DNA of 64,000 nt from Erysipelothrix sp. HDW6C (lineage in GTDB: Bacteria > Bacillota_I > Bacilli_A > Erysipelotrichales > Erysipelotrichaceae), in NCBI RefSeq assembly GCF_011299615.1, contig NZ_CP049861.1, forward strand, positions 1,116,001 through 1,180,000, written 5' to 3'. The notes beneath the pieces were generated by a model. It searched no databases and had not been told where the DNA came from. It saw nothing but the letters and a program-made list of their open reading frames with translations. Position 1 is the stretch's first letter. Each line of letters opens with the position of its first letter. Positions 29,575-37,502 of this stretch are shown one piece after another. The translations under genes were made by a program, and so were the position numbers.

Positions 29575-30260
29575 TAGCGTTTCCCTCCTTTAGCAAGTTT
29601 ACGATCAAGCATGGTCAATTGAATACCACTGAGTATCAAAACTATAATAAATACCGGTAACGAGTAGAGCGCAATTTGGCTCGGTGTTACGGTATATCCA
29701 GCATCAACAAGTGTTGTAACAATCAAAGTAACACCACCAGCAGCTGGGAACATATTTTGACCAAAGAAGTTAGCATAGTTGTCAACCGCAGCCGCAGCTG
29801 CTTTGATGACATCAGCTTCATCTTCATTTAAGGGTTCACCATTACGTTCGTTGATTGCAGCCCCTTCTGCCATCGGTTGAATTAAGGGTCTAACAAATTG
29901 AGCATGTCCCCCTAAACGCAATGAGAATGCGGTCGCCAATTGGCGAACAACTTGGTAAAGCCACATAACACGTCCCGCTGTAAGTGAACTCATTTTTTGA
30001 ATGAGCTTAACTGCTTGCTCACGCAAACCATAGCGCTCACTCAAACCTACGATTGGCAAGGTTAGTATAAATATACTGATCCCTCTCCCTGATACAAAAC
30101 GAGACCCCAAGATGTCGAGAATCTCTCCAAAAGATATACCACCGATTAGGGCGGTAACAATTGCAGAAACCAAGACAACAGCAATTGAGTCAATCTTCAT
30201 TGTGAAACCAACAATAATAATCGCGATTCCGACAATGAGCCATAAATTCATGTCTGCCAT
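29574..30260 (-). CDS. DUF969-family membrane protein
   Basis: This 228-residue membrane protein, first gene of the operon, has a family-like stretch RLGGHAQFVRPLIQPMAEGA and about five hydrophobic segments. With DUF979 it probably forms a two-subunit transporter. It has a consensus promoter and AGGAGA ribosome site. Confidence 0.82.
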   Translation of the reverse strand: MADMNLWLIVGIAIIIVGFTMKIDSIAVVLVSAIVTALIGGISFGEILDILGSRFVSGRGISIFILTLPIVGLSERYGLREQAVKLIQKMSSLTAGRVMWLYQVVRQLATAFSLRLGGHAQFVRPLIQPMAEGAAINERNGEPLNEDEADVIKAAAAAVDNYANFFGQNMFPAAGGVTLIVTTLVDAGYTVTPSQIALYSLPVFIIVLILSGIQLTMLDRKLAKGGKR

Positions 30261-30291
30261 AATTCTTTCTCCTATATTCTATATTATGGAT

Positions 30292-30320
30292 ATTATATAG
30301 AGAATAGGTTGGACTGACAA
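30292..30320 (-). promoter_or_regulatory. Promoter of the pyroglutamate operon
   Basis: On the minus strand, TTGTCA (30320-30315) and TATAAT (30297-30292) are 17 bases apart. An imperfect palindrome (30271-30308, CCTATATTC to GAGAATAGG) covers the -10 and start point and could bind a repressor. Confidence 0.72.
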
Positions 30321-30648
30321 CTTATATAATCAATAAAATATGGCATGAACAGTAGGCTTTCCACATTACCGTTCGAACAGGGGATTAGTAGAGCGCTTTC
30401 ACAATATTCACATATAAATTTCACAAAATTCTGTTAGTGTAGTTTATATAGTTCATAATGAGTAGGGGAGCATGAATAATTTGTTTAATTCTTAATTTTC
30501 AAATCGATTCGATGTTGAACTTTTAATGGCCTGCGGTGCATCAAAGCAGAATACGTTGTTTTTGTTACATATTTGCATCATATGAAACAACAATGCGTAC
30601 AACCATTGATTTATGTGTTAAAATTAAGAGTAGTGGTTAGAGAAAGAG
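30321..30648. other. AT-rich gap between divergent genes, with an inverted repeat
   Basis: No gene is visible. TTGTTACATAT (30562-30572) and ATATGAAACAA (30580-30590) form an 11-base inverted repeat with one mismatch and a 7-base loop, about 25 bases before an extended -10 (TGTTAAAAT, 30616-30624) of the downstream gene. It may be an operator. The rest is AT-rich sequence without clear structure. Confidence 0.45.
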
Positions 30649-30657
30649 GTGTTTACT

Positions 30658-31884
30658 ATTAAAGCAAAGAAAACGACAGAAACAGAAGTCGAAACAAAAG
30701 AAGCGCAAGATACGCGTCAACCTGAGTTTTCGCGTCATGATTTTGGGTGGGAAAGTCTAGCATCAGTAGAGGAGTCACGTCAAAATCAATTGATTTCCGA
30801 GATTTATAGTATTATGAATACCGGAGACGATGAGAAACTTGAGTTTATCAAACGAGAGTGGAGTTCATTATCAGAAGAGGGCATCGACGATGCACTTGAA
30901 GCACGCTTTAACCAAGCAGTTCACCGTTATGAAACACGTCAAGAACGTCTTGAAGAAGCACAGAATATCAAGAAGCAATTGATATTGGATGCCGAAGCAC
31001 TTAAAGATTCAAGTGATTGGAATAAAACTTCAAATGCTTTACAAGAACTTCAAAAGAAATGGAAAGAAGCAGGATTTGCCGGTGAAGATATTGATCAAGA
31101 TTTATGGGAGAAATTCCGTGGAATCAATGACCAATTCTTCGACAGACGCAGTTCACACTACGAAAAAATGTCTGAAAACCGTGATGAAGCACGCACAGTA
31201 AAAGAGGCATTGATTGTTGAAGTTGATGCATTGAAGGATTCCGAAGATTGGAAACAAACTTCGACAGATATGCGAAATCTTATGACACGTTGGAAACAAG
31301 CAGGATTCGCAGGACGTGAATATGAAGATGAATTGTGGGAACGTTTCAATAGCGCTCGTCAATTCTTCTATCAAAAACAACGCGAATTCTTCGACAGCAT
31401 GCGTGATACACAAAGTAAAGCACGTGAGATTAAAGAAGATGTAATCACACGCGCTGAAGCTCTGGTACAGGCATTCCATGCTGAAACAACCCGTGAGGGA
31501 ATGGAAGCATTATTCGAAGAATGGAAAGCAGCTGGACACAGTGGTCGTGACCACGAAGAAAAGCTATGGAATGAGTTCCGTGCAATCCAAGATGACTTCT
31601 ATGATCGCTTGAAAAACCGTGATGTTATGCAACGTCAAAATCGTGAAGATGAGGTATCCAATGATTTGGAAACTCTTGAAGTTCGAATTTCGGCACTCGA
31701 AAGCATTAATGAGAAAATTGCTGCAAAACTTTCAAGCCTTGAAGGACAACTTGCAAGCAACGACTCCGAAACATTACGTGAAGAAGTTGCTGGACTTAAA
31801 GCAAACTTAGAAGAAAATGAAGCACGATTGGCTGAATACCAAGCCGAATATGCTGAGTTGGATGCTGAACTTAACAAAATGTAG
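30658..31884 (+). CDS. DUF349-repeat coiled-coil protein
   Basis: The 408-residue charged helical protein carries at least three copies of the DUF349 unit, each with a WxxTSxxxxxLxxxWKxAGxAG pattern and a following LWExF (near residues 100, 175 and 245). The last 70 residues form a coiled coil. Function is unknown; proteins of this family appear in proteobacterial stress genes. Start choice is odd: AAAGAGGTG sits 6 bases before an ATT at 30658, while the in-frame GTG at 30649 is part of that ribosome site. I list the ATT start but GTG remains possible. Confidence 0.75.
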   Translation: MKAKKTTETEVETKEAQDTRQPEFSRHDFGWESLASVEESRQNQLISEIYSIMNTGDDEKLEFIKREWSSLSEEGIDDALEARFNQAVHRYETRQERLEEAQNIKKQLILDAEALKDSSDWNKTSNALQELQKKWKEAGFAGEDIDQDLWEKFRGINDQFFDRRSSHYEKMSENRDEARTVKEALIVEVDALKDSEDWKQTSTDMRNLMTRWKQAGFAGREYEDELWERFNSARQFFYQKQREFFDSMRDTQSKAREIKEDVITRAEALVQAFHAETTREGMEALFEEWKAAGHSGRDHEEKLWNEFRAIQDDFYDRLKNRDVMQRQNREDEVSNDLETLEVRISALESINEKIAAKLSSLEGQLASNDSETLREEVAGLKANLEENEARLAEYQAEYAELDAELNKM

Positions 31885-31895
31885 TTTCTAAAGAG

Positions 31896-31919
31896 CCACC
31901 CATTGGGTGGTTTTCTTTT
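31896..31919 (+). terminator. Terminator of the DUF349 gene
   Basis: CCACCC and GGGTGG with an ATT loop, followed by TTTTCTTTT, 12 bases after the stop. The following 190 bases up to 32113 show no gene. Confidence 0.8.
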
Positions 31920-32112
31920 GATTAGGCAAGAAGTATCTCTGTAGATTTCATTTCTGCGCATCAGCCAATGTGCTTGTGTCAGTAAAAGATAAATCAAATG
32001 ACTTTCAAGTTCGTGATGATTGGCTTATAATTTTCTAGTAAGATACGACTCTCTATTCTGTTATCTCGACACGCTAAACGACGATATCATTATCAGTATT
32101 TTACAGATACAT

Positions 32113-32139
32113 AAAAAAAACCGCATTTGCGGTTTTTTT
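32113..32139 (-). terminator. Terminator of the symporter gene
   Basis: AAAAAAACCGC and GCGGTTTTTTT around ATTT at the stop of the minus-strand symporter gene. Confidence 0.85.
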
Positions 32140-33427
32140 ATGCTGTAGGCTCAGTAATAGCATTTTGTCGTGTTGCGACAATTACAGTTGCAGTTGCAGA
32201 GCCTGTGACGTTTGCCATTGTACGGGCCATATCAACGATTGCTGAGATAGGCGAGAGTACAAAGATAATTTCAATTGGTAATCCAGCAGCTGTAAGTACA
32301 GCTGTTGCAGCGATTGTAGCGGTTCCTGGAACACCAGCAGTTCCAAGTCCAACAATTAATGTATAAACTACAAGTAAGACATATTGCATTGTAGTGAATG
32401 GAATATTAAGGGCATTGATGCTGAATACAGCCAATAGAATTGGCCAAATACCAGTACATGCAGCCATACCAACATTTGCTCCCAGACCCGCAACAAATGC
32501 TGCAATATCATCTTTTACACCGAGTTTTGTTGTAACTTGATCAATAACAACTGGAACAGTACCGATGCTGCTTTGTGATGTAAAGGCAACAACTTGAGCT
32601 GGCCAAATTGCTTTGAAGAACTTGATTGGGTTCATCTTGGCAAAAAGTCGGATTAAAACACCGTTAACAACGAATGCTTGGAAGAAACTTAAGATATATG
32701 CAATAACAATTACGAATACAAATGAAGCCAGGTCTTTTCCGCCATCACGTGTTGGAACGTTTGCGATATAAGCAACGACTGCATAAGGCGTCAAACGAAT
32801 GATTGATTTAACAAATGTGTTTGTAAGCTTGTTTGCGGACTCAAAGAATTTCATCATGGGTGCAGCACCTTCGGGATCCTTAGTGTTAAATTTAACCAAT
32901 GCGATACCGATGATAACTGAGAAAATAATAATAGGAATAACTTGATTTTCAGCAACATGACGAACAATGTTACTTGGGAAGAAACCAACAATTGTATCAA
33001 TGAATGTTGGTACTTCTTTAGCAACGTAATCTGTTGGTAAAGTAATGTTGAATCCCGATCCAAGTTTGAGGCCACCAGCCACAAGAACTGTAATTGTGCT
33101 GGCAATTGCCGTATTTAACAACAACCAGAATACAGAACTGAATCCGAGTGTACGTAATCGTTTGATGCTATCAAGCGATGCAATGCTTGAGATAATACTA
33201 AAGAATAACAATGGGGCAACAATTGAATAAATTAATTGTGTAAAGATGCGTCCAAAGGGTGTAACGTATTCCGTGCTTCCTTGGAATAGAAAACCAATTA
33301 CCAATCCAAATCCAAGGGCAATAATTGTTCGAATCCCAAAATTAACATGCTTCTTCGCAAGATAATACAGGAAACCATAAACTCCTAATGTCACAGCCAA
33401 TGCTATAACAGGCAGATAATTACTCAT
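32138..33427 (-). CDS. tcyP: Dicarboxylate/amino acid:cation symporter, probably L-cystine (TcyP-like)
   Basis: The 429-residue transporter has about eight helices and two re-entrant loops. The serine-rich loop reads AFTSQSSIGTVPVV, and the substrate-site helix reads DMARTMANVTGSATA, which replaces the NMDGT motif of glutamate carriers and resembles cystine carriers of the TcyP/YdjN group. The substrate call is strengthened by the leader RNA, which encodes a peptide with tandem Cys codons and ends in a terminator. The gene is monocistronic. GAGGAGG precedes the ATG. Confidence 0.8.
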   Translation of the reverse strand: MSNYLPVIALAVTLGVYGFLYYLAKKHVNFGIRTIIALGFGLVIGFLFQGSTEYVTPFGRIFTQLIYSIVAPLLFFSIISSIASLDSIKRLRTLGFSSVFWLLLNTAIASTITVLVAGGLKLGSGFNITLPTDYVAKEVPTFIDTIVGFFPSNIVRHVAENQVIPIIIFSVIIGIALVKFNTKDPEGAAPMMKFFESANKLTNTFVKSIIRLTPYAVVAYIANVPTRDGGKDLASFVFVIVIAYILSFFQAFVVNGVLIRLFAKMNPIKFFKAIWPAQVVAFTSQSSIGTVPVVIDQVTTKLGVKDDIAAFVAGLGANVGMAACTGIWPILLAVFSINALNIPFTTMQYVLLVVYTLIVGLGTAGVPGTATIAATAVLTAAGLPIEIIFVLSPISAIVDMARTMANVTGSATATVIVATRQNAITEPTA

Positions 33428-33440
33428 AAATCCTCCTCAT

Positions 33441-33462
33441 AAAAAAAAGTGCCACGGCACTT
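33441..33462 (-). terminator. Attenuator directly before the symporter gene
   Basis: On the minus strand AAGTGC, a CGTG loop and GCACTT form a 6-base stem followed by eight T (counting two in the stem). It ends only about 4 bases before the GAGGAGG ribosome site of the symporter and about 40 bases after the leader peptide stop, which is the expected place for an attenuator. The stem is short, so strength is uncertain. Confidence 0.7.
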
Positions 33463-33500
33463 GAAATATCATCTGTAATAAAAGTATTTTCTAAATGTCG

Positions 33501-33575
33501 TTATTTGACATGTGTAAAACTACACATGTGTGTATTTGTGGTGGGTTGGGTTTTGCAACAGATAACGAGATTCAT
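33501..33575 (-). CDS. 24-codon leader peptide with tandem Cys codons
   Basis: A small frame inside the symporter leader starts with ATG at 33575, 6 bases after AAAGGAG, and stops with TAA at 33503-33501. It reads MNLVICCKTQPT, then TNTHMCSFTHVK: Cys codons 6 and 7 (TGT TGC) are adjacent and a third is codon 18. A perfect 9-base hairpin (33508-33529) covers the third Cys codon. It lies between a consensus promoter and an attenuator in front of a cystine-type carrier. The design matches amino-acid attenuation leaders: ribosomes stalling at Cys codons would prevent termination. It has no described homologue that I know. Confidence 0.75.
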   Translation of the reverse strand: MNLVICCKTQPTTNTHMCSFTHVK

Positions 33576-33627
33576 AAAATGCTCCTTTACATACAACACA
33601 TGTATGTTTACTATGTGGTGTACGATT

Positions 33628-33656
33628 ATCATATAGAATTCAAAATTATATGTCAA
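33628..33656 (-). promoter_or_regulatory. Promoter of the symporter leader
   Basis: On the minus strand TTGACA (33656-33651) and TATGAT (33633-33628) are 17 bases apart. It gives a leader RNA of about 190 bases before the symporter ATG. Confidence 0.82.
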
Positions 33657-33680
33657 CGAATATACCTCACTATCTTTGTT

Positions 33681-33689
33681 TGTTATAAT
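33681..33689 (+). promoter_or_regulatory. Extended -10 promoter of the flavoprotein gene
   Basis: TGTTATAAT is an extended -10 (TG, one base, TATAAT) with no clear -35. It is 25 bases from the divergent symporter promoter. Confidence 0.6.
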
Positions 33690-33712
33690 AGGTGGGAGAT
33701 TTAGGAGAAACT

Positions 33713-34891
33713 ATGAAAAAAATAATTGTTGTTGGTGGAGGACCGTCAGGTATGATGGCGGCAATCTCGTCAAAGGAGCATTGGCCACATGCTCATGTAA
33801 TGTTAATTGAACGCAATGAGAAGTTGGGTAAGAAGCTTCGTTTAACGGGCGGGGGACGCTGCAATGTCACTGCTGATGTCTCAGTCGATGAGGTTATCAA
33901 GTATGTACCAAAGAATGGAAAGTTCTTATACAGTGCTTTGAATAACTTTAATCCGCAGGATATTCAGAAGTTTTTTGCAGATAACGAGTGTGAACTCAAA
34001 ATGGAGGATCATTACCGAATGTTTCCTGCCTCAAATAAGTCACAATCAATTGTTGAGGCACTTCAACGCCGATTGGACACACTAAAAGTTGAGATTTGTT
34101 TGCACTCTTTTGTAGAAAGCGTCGATACCTCAAAACAAGAGATTGTAATGAATGGCAAAACAATTGCCTATGATGCAATCATCTTTGCAACCGGGAGTCG
34201 TACATTATCTGGGACGGGGTCTGATGGTAATGGGTATGGGCTTGCTGAGGCTGTTGGACACACGATAACCGAATTACTTCCAGCTGAGGTTCCACTTGTA
34301 TCAAACGAATTATTTATTCAAGAAAAGACCTTACAAGGGCTCTCGTTTCATGATGTGACGTTGAGTGTACTACAAGGGAAGAAAGTGAAAAAAGCAATTA
34401 CCCATGATTTGCTCATTACACATTTTGGACTCTCCGGTCCTGCTGCATTACGAGGTAGTTTCTACATTCAACAGGTTCTACCGAAAGAGACACCCGCACG
34501 CATTCAAATTGATTTCTTGCCAAGTATAAGTATCGATCAGTTGATGCAATCGGAGTCATTGGATGAAATGCTTCTTGAACAGGGAATACAGAAGCGCCTG
34601 CTCGCTTATTTTAATGAACGCGCAACAAACAAGAATGAGTTAATAGACCTCGTCAAACGTTTCCCTATGACAATTTATGAGACGCGAGGCTTCTCACATG
34701 CCTTTGTAACCAACGGAGGAGTTTCACTCAAGGAAATTGATCCCAAAACAATGAAATCAAAGATTGATTCGCATGTATCCTTTGTTGGCGAGTTGATGGA
34801 CTATAATGCCTTTACCGGAGGATTCAATATTACGTCTGCCTTTGCCACAGGATATACTGCTGGTCAATACGCACTTCAAGACAACGCGTAA
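33713..34891 (+). CDS. BaiN/HI0933-family FAD-dependent oxidoreductase
   Basis: The 392-residue flavoprotein starts with the dinucleotide motif VVGGGPSGMMAAI, has RLTGGGRCNVT after the first domain, and ends with the family block MDYNAFTGGFNITSAFATGYTAG. BaiN-type proteins reduce unsaturated steroid rings in gut bacteria, but most members have no known substrate, so only the family is called. The ATG at 33713 has AGGAG 6 bases upstream; the frame open from 33692 lies on the promoter. Confidence 0.85.
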   Translation: MKKIIVVGGGPSGMMAAISSKEHWPHAHVMLIERNEKLGKKLRLTGGGRCNVTADVSVDEVIKYVPKNGKFLYSALNNFNPQDIQKFFADNECELKMEDHYRMFPASNKSQSIVEALQRRLDTLKVEICLHSFVESVDTSKQEIVMNGKTIAYDAIIFATGSRTLSGTGSDGNGYGLAEAVGHTITELLPAEVPLVSNELFIQEKTLQGLSFHDVTLSVLQGKKVKKAITHDLLITHFGLSGPAALRGSFYIQQVLPKETPARIQIDFLPSISIDQLMQSESLDEMLLEQGIQKRLLAYFNERATNKNELIDLVKRFPMTIYETRGFSHAFVTNGGVSLKEIDPKTMKSKIDSHVSFVGELMDYNAFTGGFNITSAFATGYTAGQYALQDNA

Positions 34892-34905
34892 AAACGTTAT
34901 TTTTT

Positions 34906-34933
34906 TTGTAGCTGTTTTTCATAATCCTATGAT
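34906..34933 (+). promoter_or_regulatory. Promoter of the second VanZ-like gene
   Basis: TTGTAG (34906-34911) and TATGAT (34928-34933) are 16 bases apart. The T-rich stretch before it (34901-34907) may also end transcription of the flavoprotein gene. Confidence 0.5.
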
Positions 34934-34961
34934 ATAGTAGACAAGAATAAAGGAGATAATT

Positions 34962-35528
34962 ATGTTAACGCGACATTCAGGTCCAGGTTGGATGGCAACC
35001 GGATTCTTATTTTACATTCCAATTTACGCATTATTTTATGGATTCTATCTAAAAAAACAAACCAAAAAGGCCAAAATTAGTTGGACACTCTTGTTTGTTT
35101 ATACCTTTTTAGTATTTGATTTAACACAATTTCCCTACCCAATTGGTGAAAGTGCAAGGGAGCATGTAGCAACACAACACAGCTTCCGCTATAACCTTGT
35201 CCCTTTAGATAATTTCATTGAAAATTTCTTCATTAGTTTTCGTCCCCGTTATCTTTTTGAGAACTTTATGAACGTCATGATTTTTATACCCTTTGGTTTT
35301 TTGGTAGCCAATGTACTTAAAGGAAATAAAAGATTTGTCAAAGTTCTACTCATCAGTTTTGGATTTACTTTGATGATTGAGTTACTTCAACTTGTGACAT
35401 CAATGACAGGCATGAATGTACGAATTTTTGATGTTGATGATCTCATTTTTAATACCATCGGTGGTGTTATCGGTTATCTGTGTTTTGCTATTATAAGATC
35501 CATCCAAGCAAAAAGAAAGCATTCATAA
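34962..35528 (+). CDS. VanZ-like membrane protein, second copy
   Basis: This 188-residue protein has the same plan as the gene at 6432: FDLTQFPYP, YNLVPLDNF, NVMIFIPFGFLVANV and FDVDDLIFNTIGGVIGY. It has about five membrane segments. AAGGAGA precedes the ATG. It stands alone between a promoter and a terminator. Role in glycopeptide response is only suggested by the family. Confidence 0.8.
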   Translation: MLTRHSGPGWMATGFLFYIPIYALFYGFYLKKQTKKAKISWTLLFVYTFLVFDLTQFPYPIGESAREHVATQHSFRYNLVPLDNFIENFFISFRPRYLFENFMNVMIFIPFGFLVANVLKGNKRFVKVLLISFGFTLMIELLQLVTSMTGMNVRIFDVDDLIFNTIGGVIGYLCFAIIRSIQAKRKHS

Positions 35529-35558
35529 AAAAGTCAGCCCCAAGGGACCGACTTTTTT
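35527..35558. terminator. Two-way terminator
   Basis: AAAAAAGTC and GACTTTTTT form the outer stem, with CCC/GGG pairing inside. It serves the VanZ-like gene and the convergent glycine-rich gene. Confidence 0.8.
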
Positions 35559-36257
35559 TTATTCTACGATAGTTTGCGACTCTGTCTTAACAGCATCAAG
35601 GACTTCAGTAACGGTTGCTGAATCAACATCGTTTTCAACGAGTGCTGATTTAAGTGTTCCCATAACATCAATCTCAGGAGTTCCTCCTGCAGCGATTCCG
35701 TTTTGAACACCACCAAGCATACCGCCGGCAAATGATTTCACAACGCCTGTTAAGGCATCGGAAGCAACTTTAGAAGCAAGAATTTTCATAATCATGTCAA
35801 GGAACTGATTTCCTTGATTTTTTGCTGGGGCTGCTGAACCACCTGTTAATTGTGATAAAGCACCACCGAGTAGCGTATCGAGCATTCCTTTTTGTTGGGG
35901 TTGTGCTGCTTGTGTGTTACCACCACCGCCACCACCTAATAAACCACCAAGTAATGAACTTAATGAGCCAGCATTAATTCCGTTTTGCTCGAGTTGTGTC
36001 TGGGCTGCGTTGTTCGCACCACCTTCGGTAATTCCTTTAATTGCATTGGTTAGTAAATCGGCTGTGTTACCATCAGACCCAGTTGGCGTATCTGCTTGCT
36101 TAGCGCCACCGGTCAATGAACCAAGTAAACCACCGAGCAGGTCGCCGCCGTCACCTGAAACAGCATCTGAGATTGAGTTAAGCAGCTCGTTGTCTCCTTT
36201 ACCATCCCCGTCTTTATCTGGATTTACCAGATTGAATAAATCTTTTAAATCAGGCAT
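35559..36257 (-). CDS. Glycine-rich low-complexity protein with an EF-hand-like loop
   Basis: I do not recognise this 232-residue protein. Near the N-terminus, residues 13-22 read PDKDGDGKGD, like a calcium-binding loop. The middle is built of LLGGLLG-type repeats and a run of six glycines, flanked by Asn/Gln-rich linkers. The C-terminal 80 residues are helical and acidic. There is no signal peptide or membrane helix, though amphipathic Leu/Gly segments may interact with membranes. AGGAGGGG lies before the ATG. The opposite-strand frame here is a shadow of its Gly/Pro bias. Confidence 0.65.
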   Translation of the reverse strand: MPDLKDLFNLVNPDKDGDGKGDNELLNSISDAVSGDGGDLLGGLLGSLTGGAKQADTPTGSDGNTADLLTNAIKGITEGGANNAAQTQLEQNGINAGSLSSLLGGLLGGGGGGNTQAAQPQQKGMLDTLLGGALSQLTGGSAAPAKNQGNQFLDMIMKILASKVASDALTGVVKSFAGGMLGGVQNGIAAGGTPEIDVMGTLKSALVENDVDSATVTEVLDAVKTESQTIVE

Positions 36258-36337
36258 TATATATCCCCTCCTTGTATAGTCACAGTATATTCGTTTTCGG
36301 AACGCGATTACAATTGAAACGCACAGAAATATATATA

Positions 36338-36360
36338 CAAAAAAAGAGCCGAGGCTCTTT
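36338..36360 (-). terminator. Terminator of the small membrane protein gene
   Basis: AAAGAGC and GCTCTTT around CGAG, with a run of seven or more T on the minus strand, at the stop of the gene at 36359. Confidence 0.75.
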
Positions 36361-36652
36361 AATCATTTTTTTGCGCTTTCTTGATTTGGTAAACCTTCAA
36401 AAGGATGAATCCAACAACACTGACACCAATGACTGAGAGGATTAATGTTTGCCATGATCCAAAGAAGCTAATCGCAATGTAGTTTAATACAAGAACAATC
36501 AGGGTTAAGACTGCAAGGATTAAATAAAACTGTTTTGGTGCAACCTTAAAATATTTCGTGATGACGCTGAACTTTTTTTCGAGTAAGTAGCTGACACCAA
36601 ATAGGATGGCGGCAATAATGATAACCAATAGATTAATTTGTAAAAATTCCAT
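36359..36652 (-). CDS. Small membrane protein with three helices
   Basis: This 97-residue protein has hydrophobic segments near residues 5-22, 42-62 and 68-88, and a lysine-rich tail (KVYQIKKAQKND). I recognise no family. It has a ribosome site AAGGGG before the ATG and its own terminator, so it is probably a real gene. Confidence 0.65.
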   Translation of the reverse strand: MEFLQINLLVIIIAAILFGVSYLLEKKFSVITKYFKVAPKQFYLILAVLTLIVLVLNYIAISFFGSWQTLILSVIGVSVVGFILLKVYQIKKAQKND

Positions 36653-36708
36653 ATGAAATCCCCTTTATGTTTGTATTTATTATACATGTGTTGCGCCCAA
36701 AATTCTAT

Positions 36709-37412
36709 TCAATTACCGTAAACAGTTTGTACCAGCTTAAAAGCCTGAGTTTGGTAGTATGAAACACCTGTGTTAAAGGGGGTTCCGTTTTCCATATATG
36801 CTGTAACGTGCATCTTGATGACGGCATGACCCACTGGTATGTTGAGGAAATTTGCAATAGTTTCGTCTGCATTTATAGCGTCTAAGCGTTGGTCAGCGTG
36901 TGCAAAATGAATGCCTCTTTTTCCCAGTAAATCATAGAGGGAGGCATCCAAGTCTTCAGGTCGAATCGTTCCTATCAAGTCGGTTGGGAAGAAAACGTGC
37001 TCATGCGCAACGGGAACATCATTTGCATAACGCGTACGAATAACTTCCCATACTGGGGTGCCAAGAGCAATTTTAAGTTCGGATGCAATGAGTTCAGTGG
37101 CAGGGATTTTTTTGAGTGACTTGTTGTGAGAGGTTACGGATAATGAACGCATAACCGCTTCGCGCGTAAAGCCGATACCATTTCGAAACTCAATAAATTG
37201 GGGGCGGTATTAACAAAAGTACCCCGTCCATGTTGCTTGTTAAGAATTCGATCGTTAACCAAGTCATCCAATGCCTTGCGAATTGTAACACGCGATACAT
37301 TCAAAGCAGCAACAAGTTCATACTCAGAATCAATCATTTGTCCAGGTTGGTAAAACCCTGTCGCTATCTTGTTTTTTATATAGTCTTTGACTATTTCGTT
37401 CTTAGTTTTCAT
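36709..37412 (-). pseudogene. GntR/HutC-family repressor, frameshifted
   Basis: The N-terminal part (37412 down to about 37200) has the GntR winged helix: ALNVSRVTIRKALDDLV, then HGRGTFV. The C-terminal part, in another frame, is a UTRA effector domain from PATELIASELKIALG to the end at 36709. Adding one base to the five-G run at 37200-37204 joins them into one protein of about 234 residues through QFIEFRNGIGFTREAV, which fits the family. The gene has a TATAAT 6 bases before its ATG, so the message may be leaderless. The frameshift may be real, phase-variable, or a sequencing error. Confidence 0.82.
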
Positions 37413-37418
37413 GTGACC

Positions 37419-37481
37419 ATTATAACGGAAACAACTTGATGATTCAACTTGTATTGACAAGTTGAGCAAAGGTGCTAAACT
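37419..37481. promoter_or_regulatory. Divergent promoters of the GntR and ceramidase-like genes
   Basis: Minus strand: TTGAAT (37447-37442), 17 bases, TATAAT (37424-37419). Plus strand: TTGACA (37454-37459), 16 bases, TAAACT (37476-37481) with TG before it. The -35 boxes lie almost together, under the palindrome at 37445-37464. Confidence 0.68.
37445..37464. promoter_or_regulatory. Likely GntR operator
   Basis: CAACTTG and CAAGTTG are perfect 7-base arms around TATTGA. The site covers both divergent -35 boxes. Its centre (TTGTATTGACAA) resembles operators of HutC-type GntR repressors. Binding would control both the regulator and the ceramidase-like operon. Confidence 0.7.
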
Positions 37482-37502
37482 TGAAGGAAGGAGGTAATCA
37501 TT

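Noticed and set aside
33495-33704. A 69-codon plus-strand frame in the symporter leader
   Set aside because: It runs opposite the leader peptide and over both divergent promoters, with no ribosome site.
35914-36279. A 121-codon proline- and serine-rich frame on the plus strand
   Set aside because: It is the complement of the glycine-rich gene and has no ribosome site.
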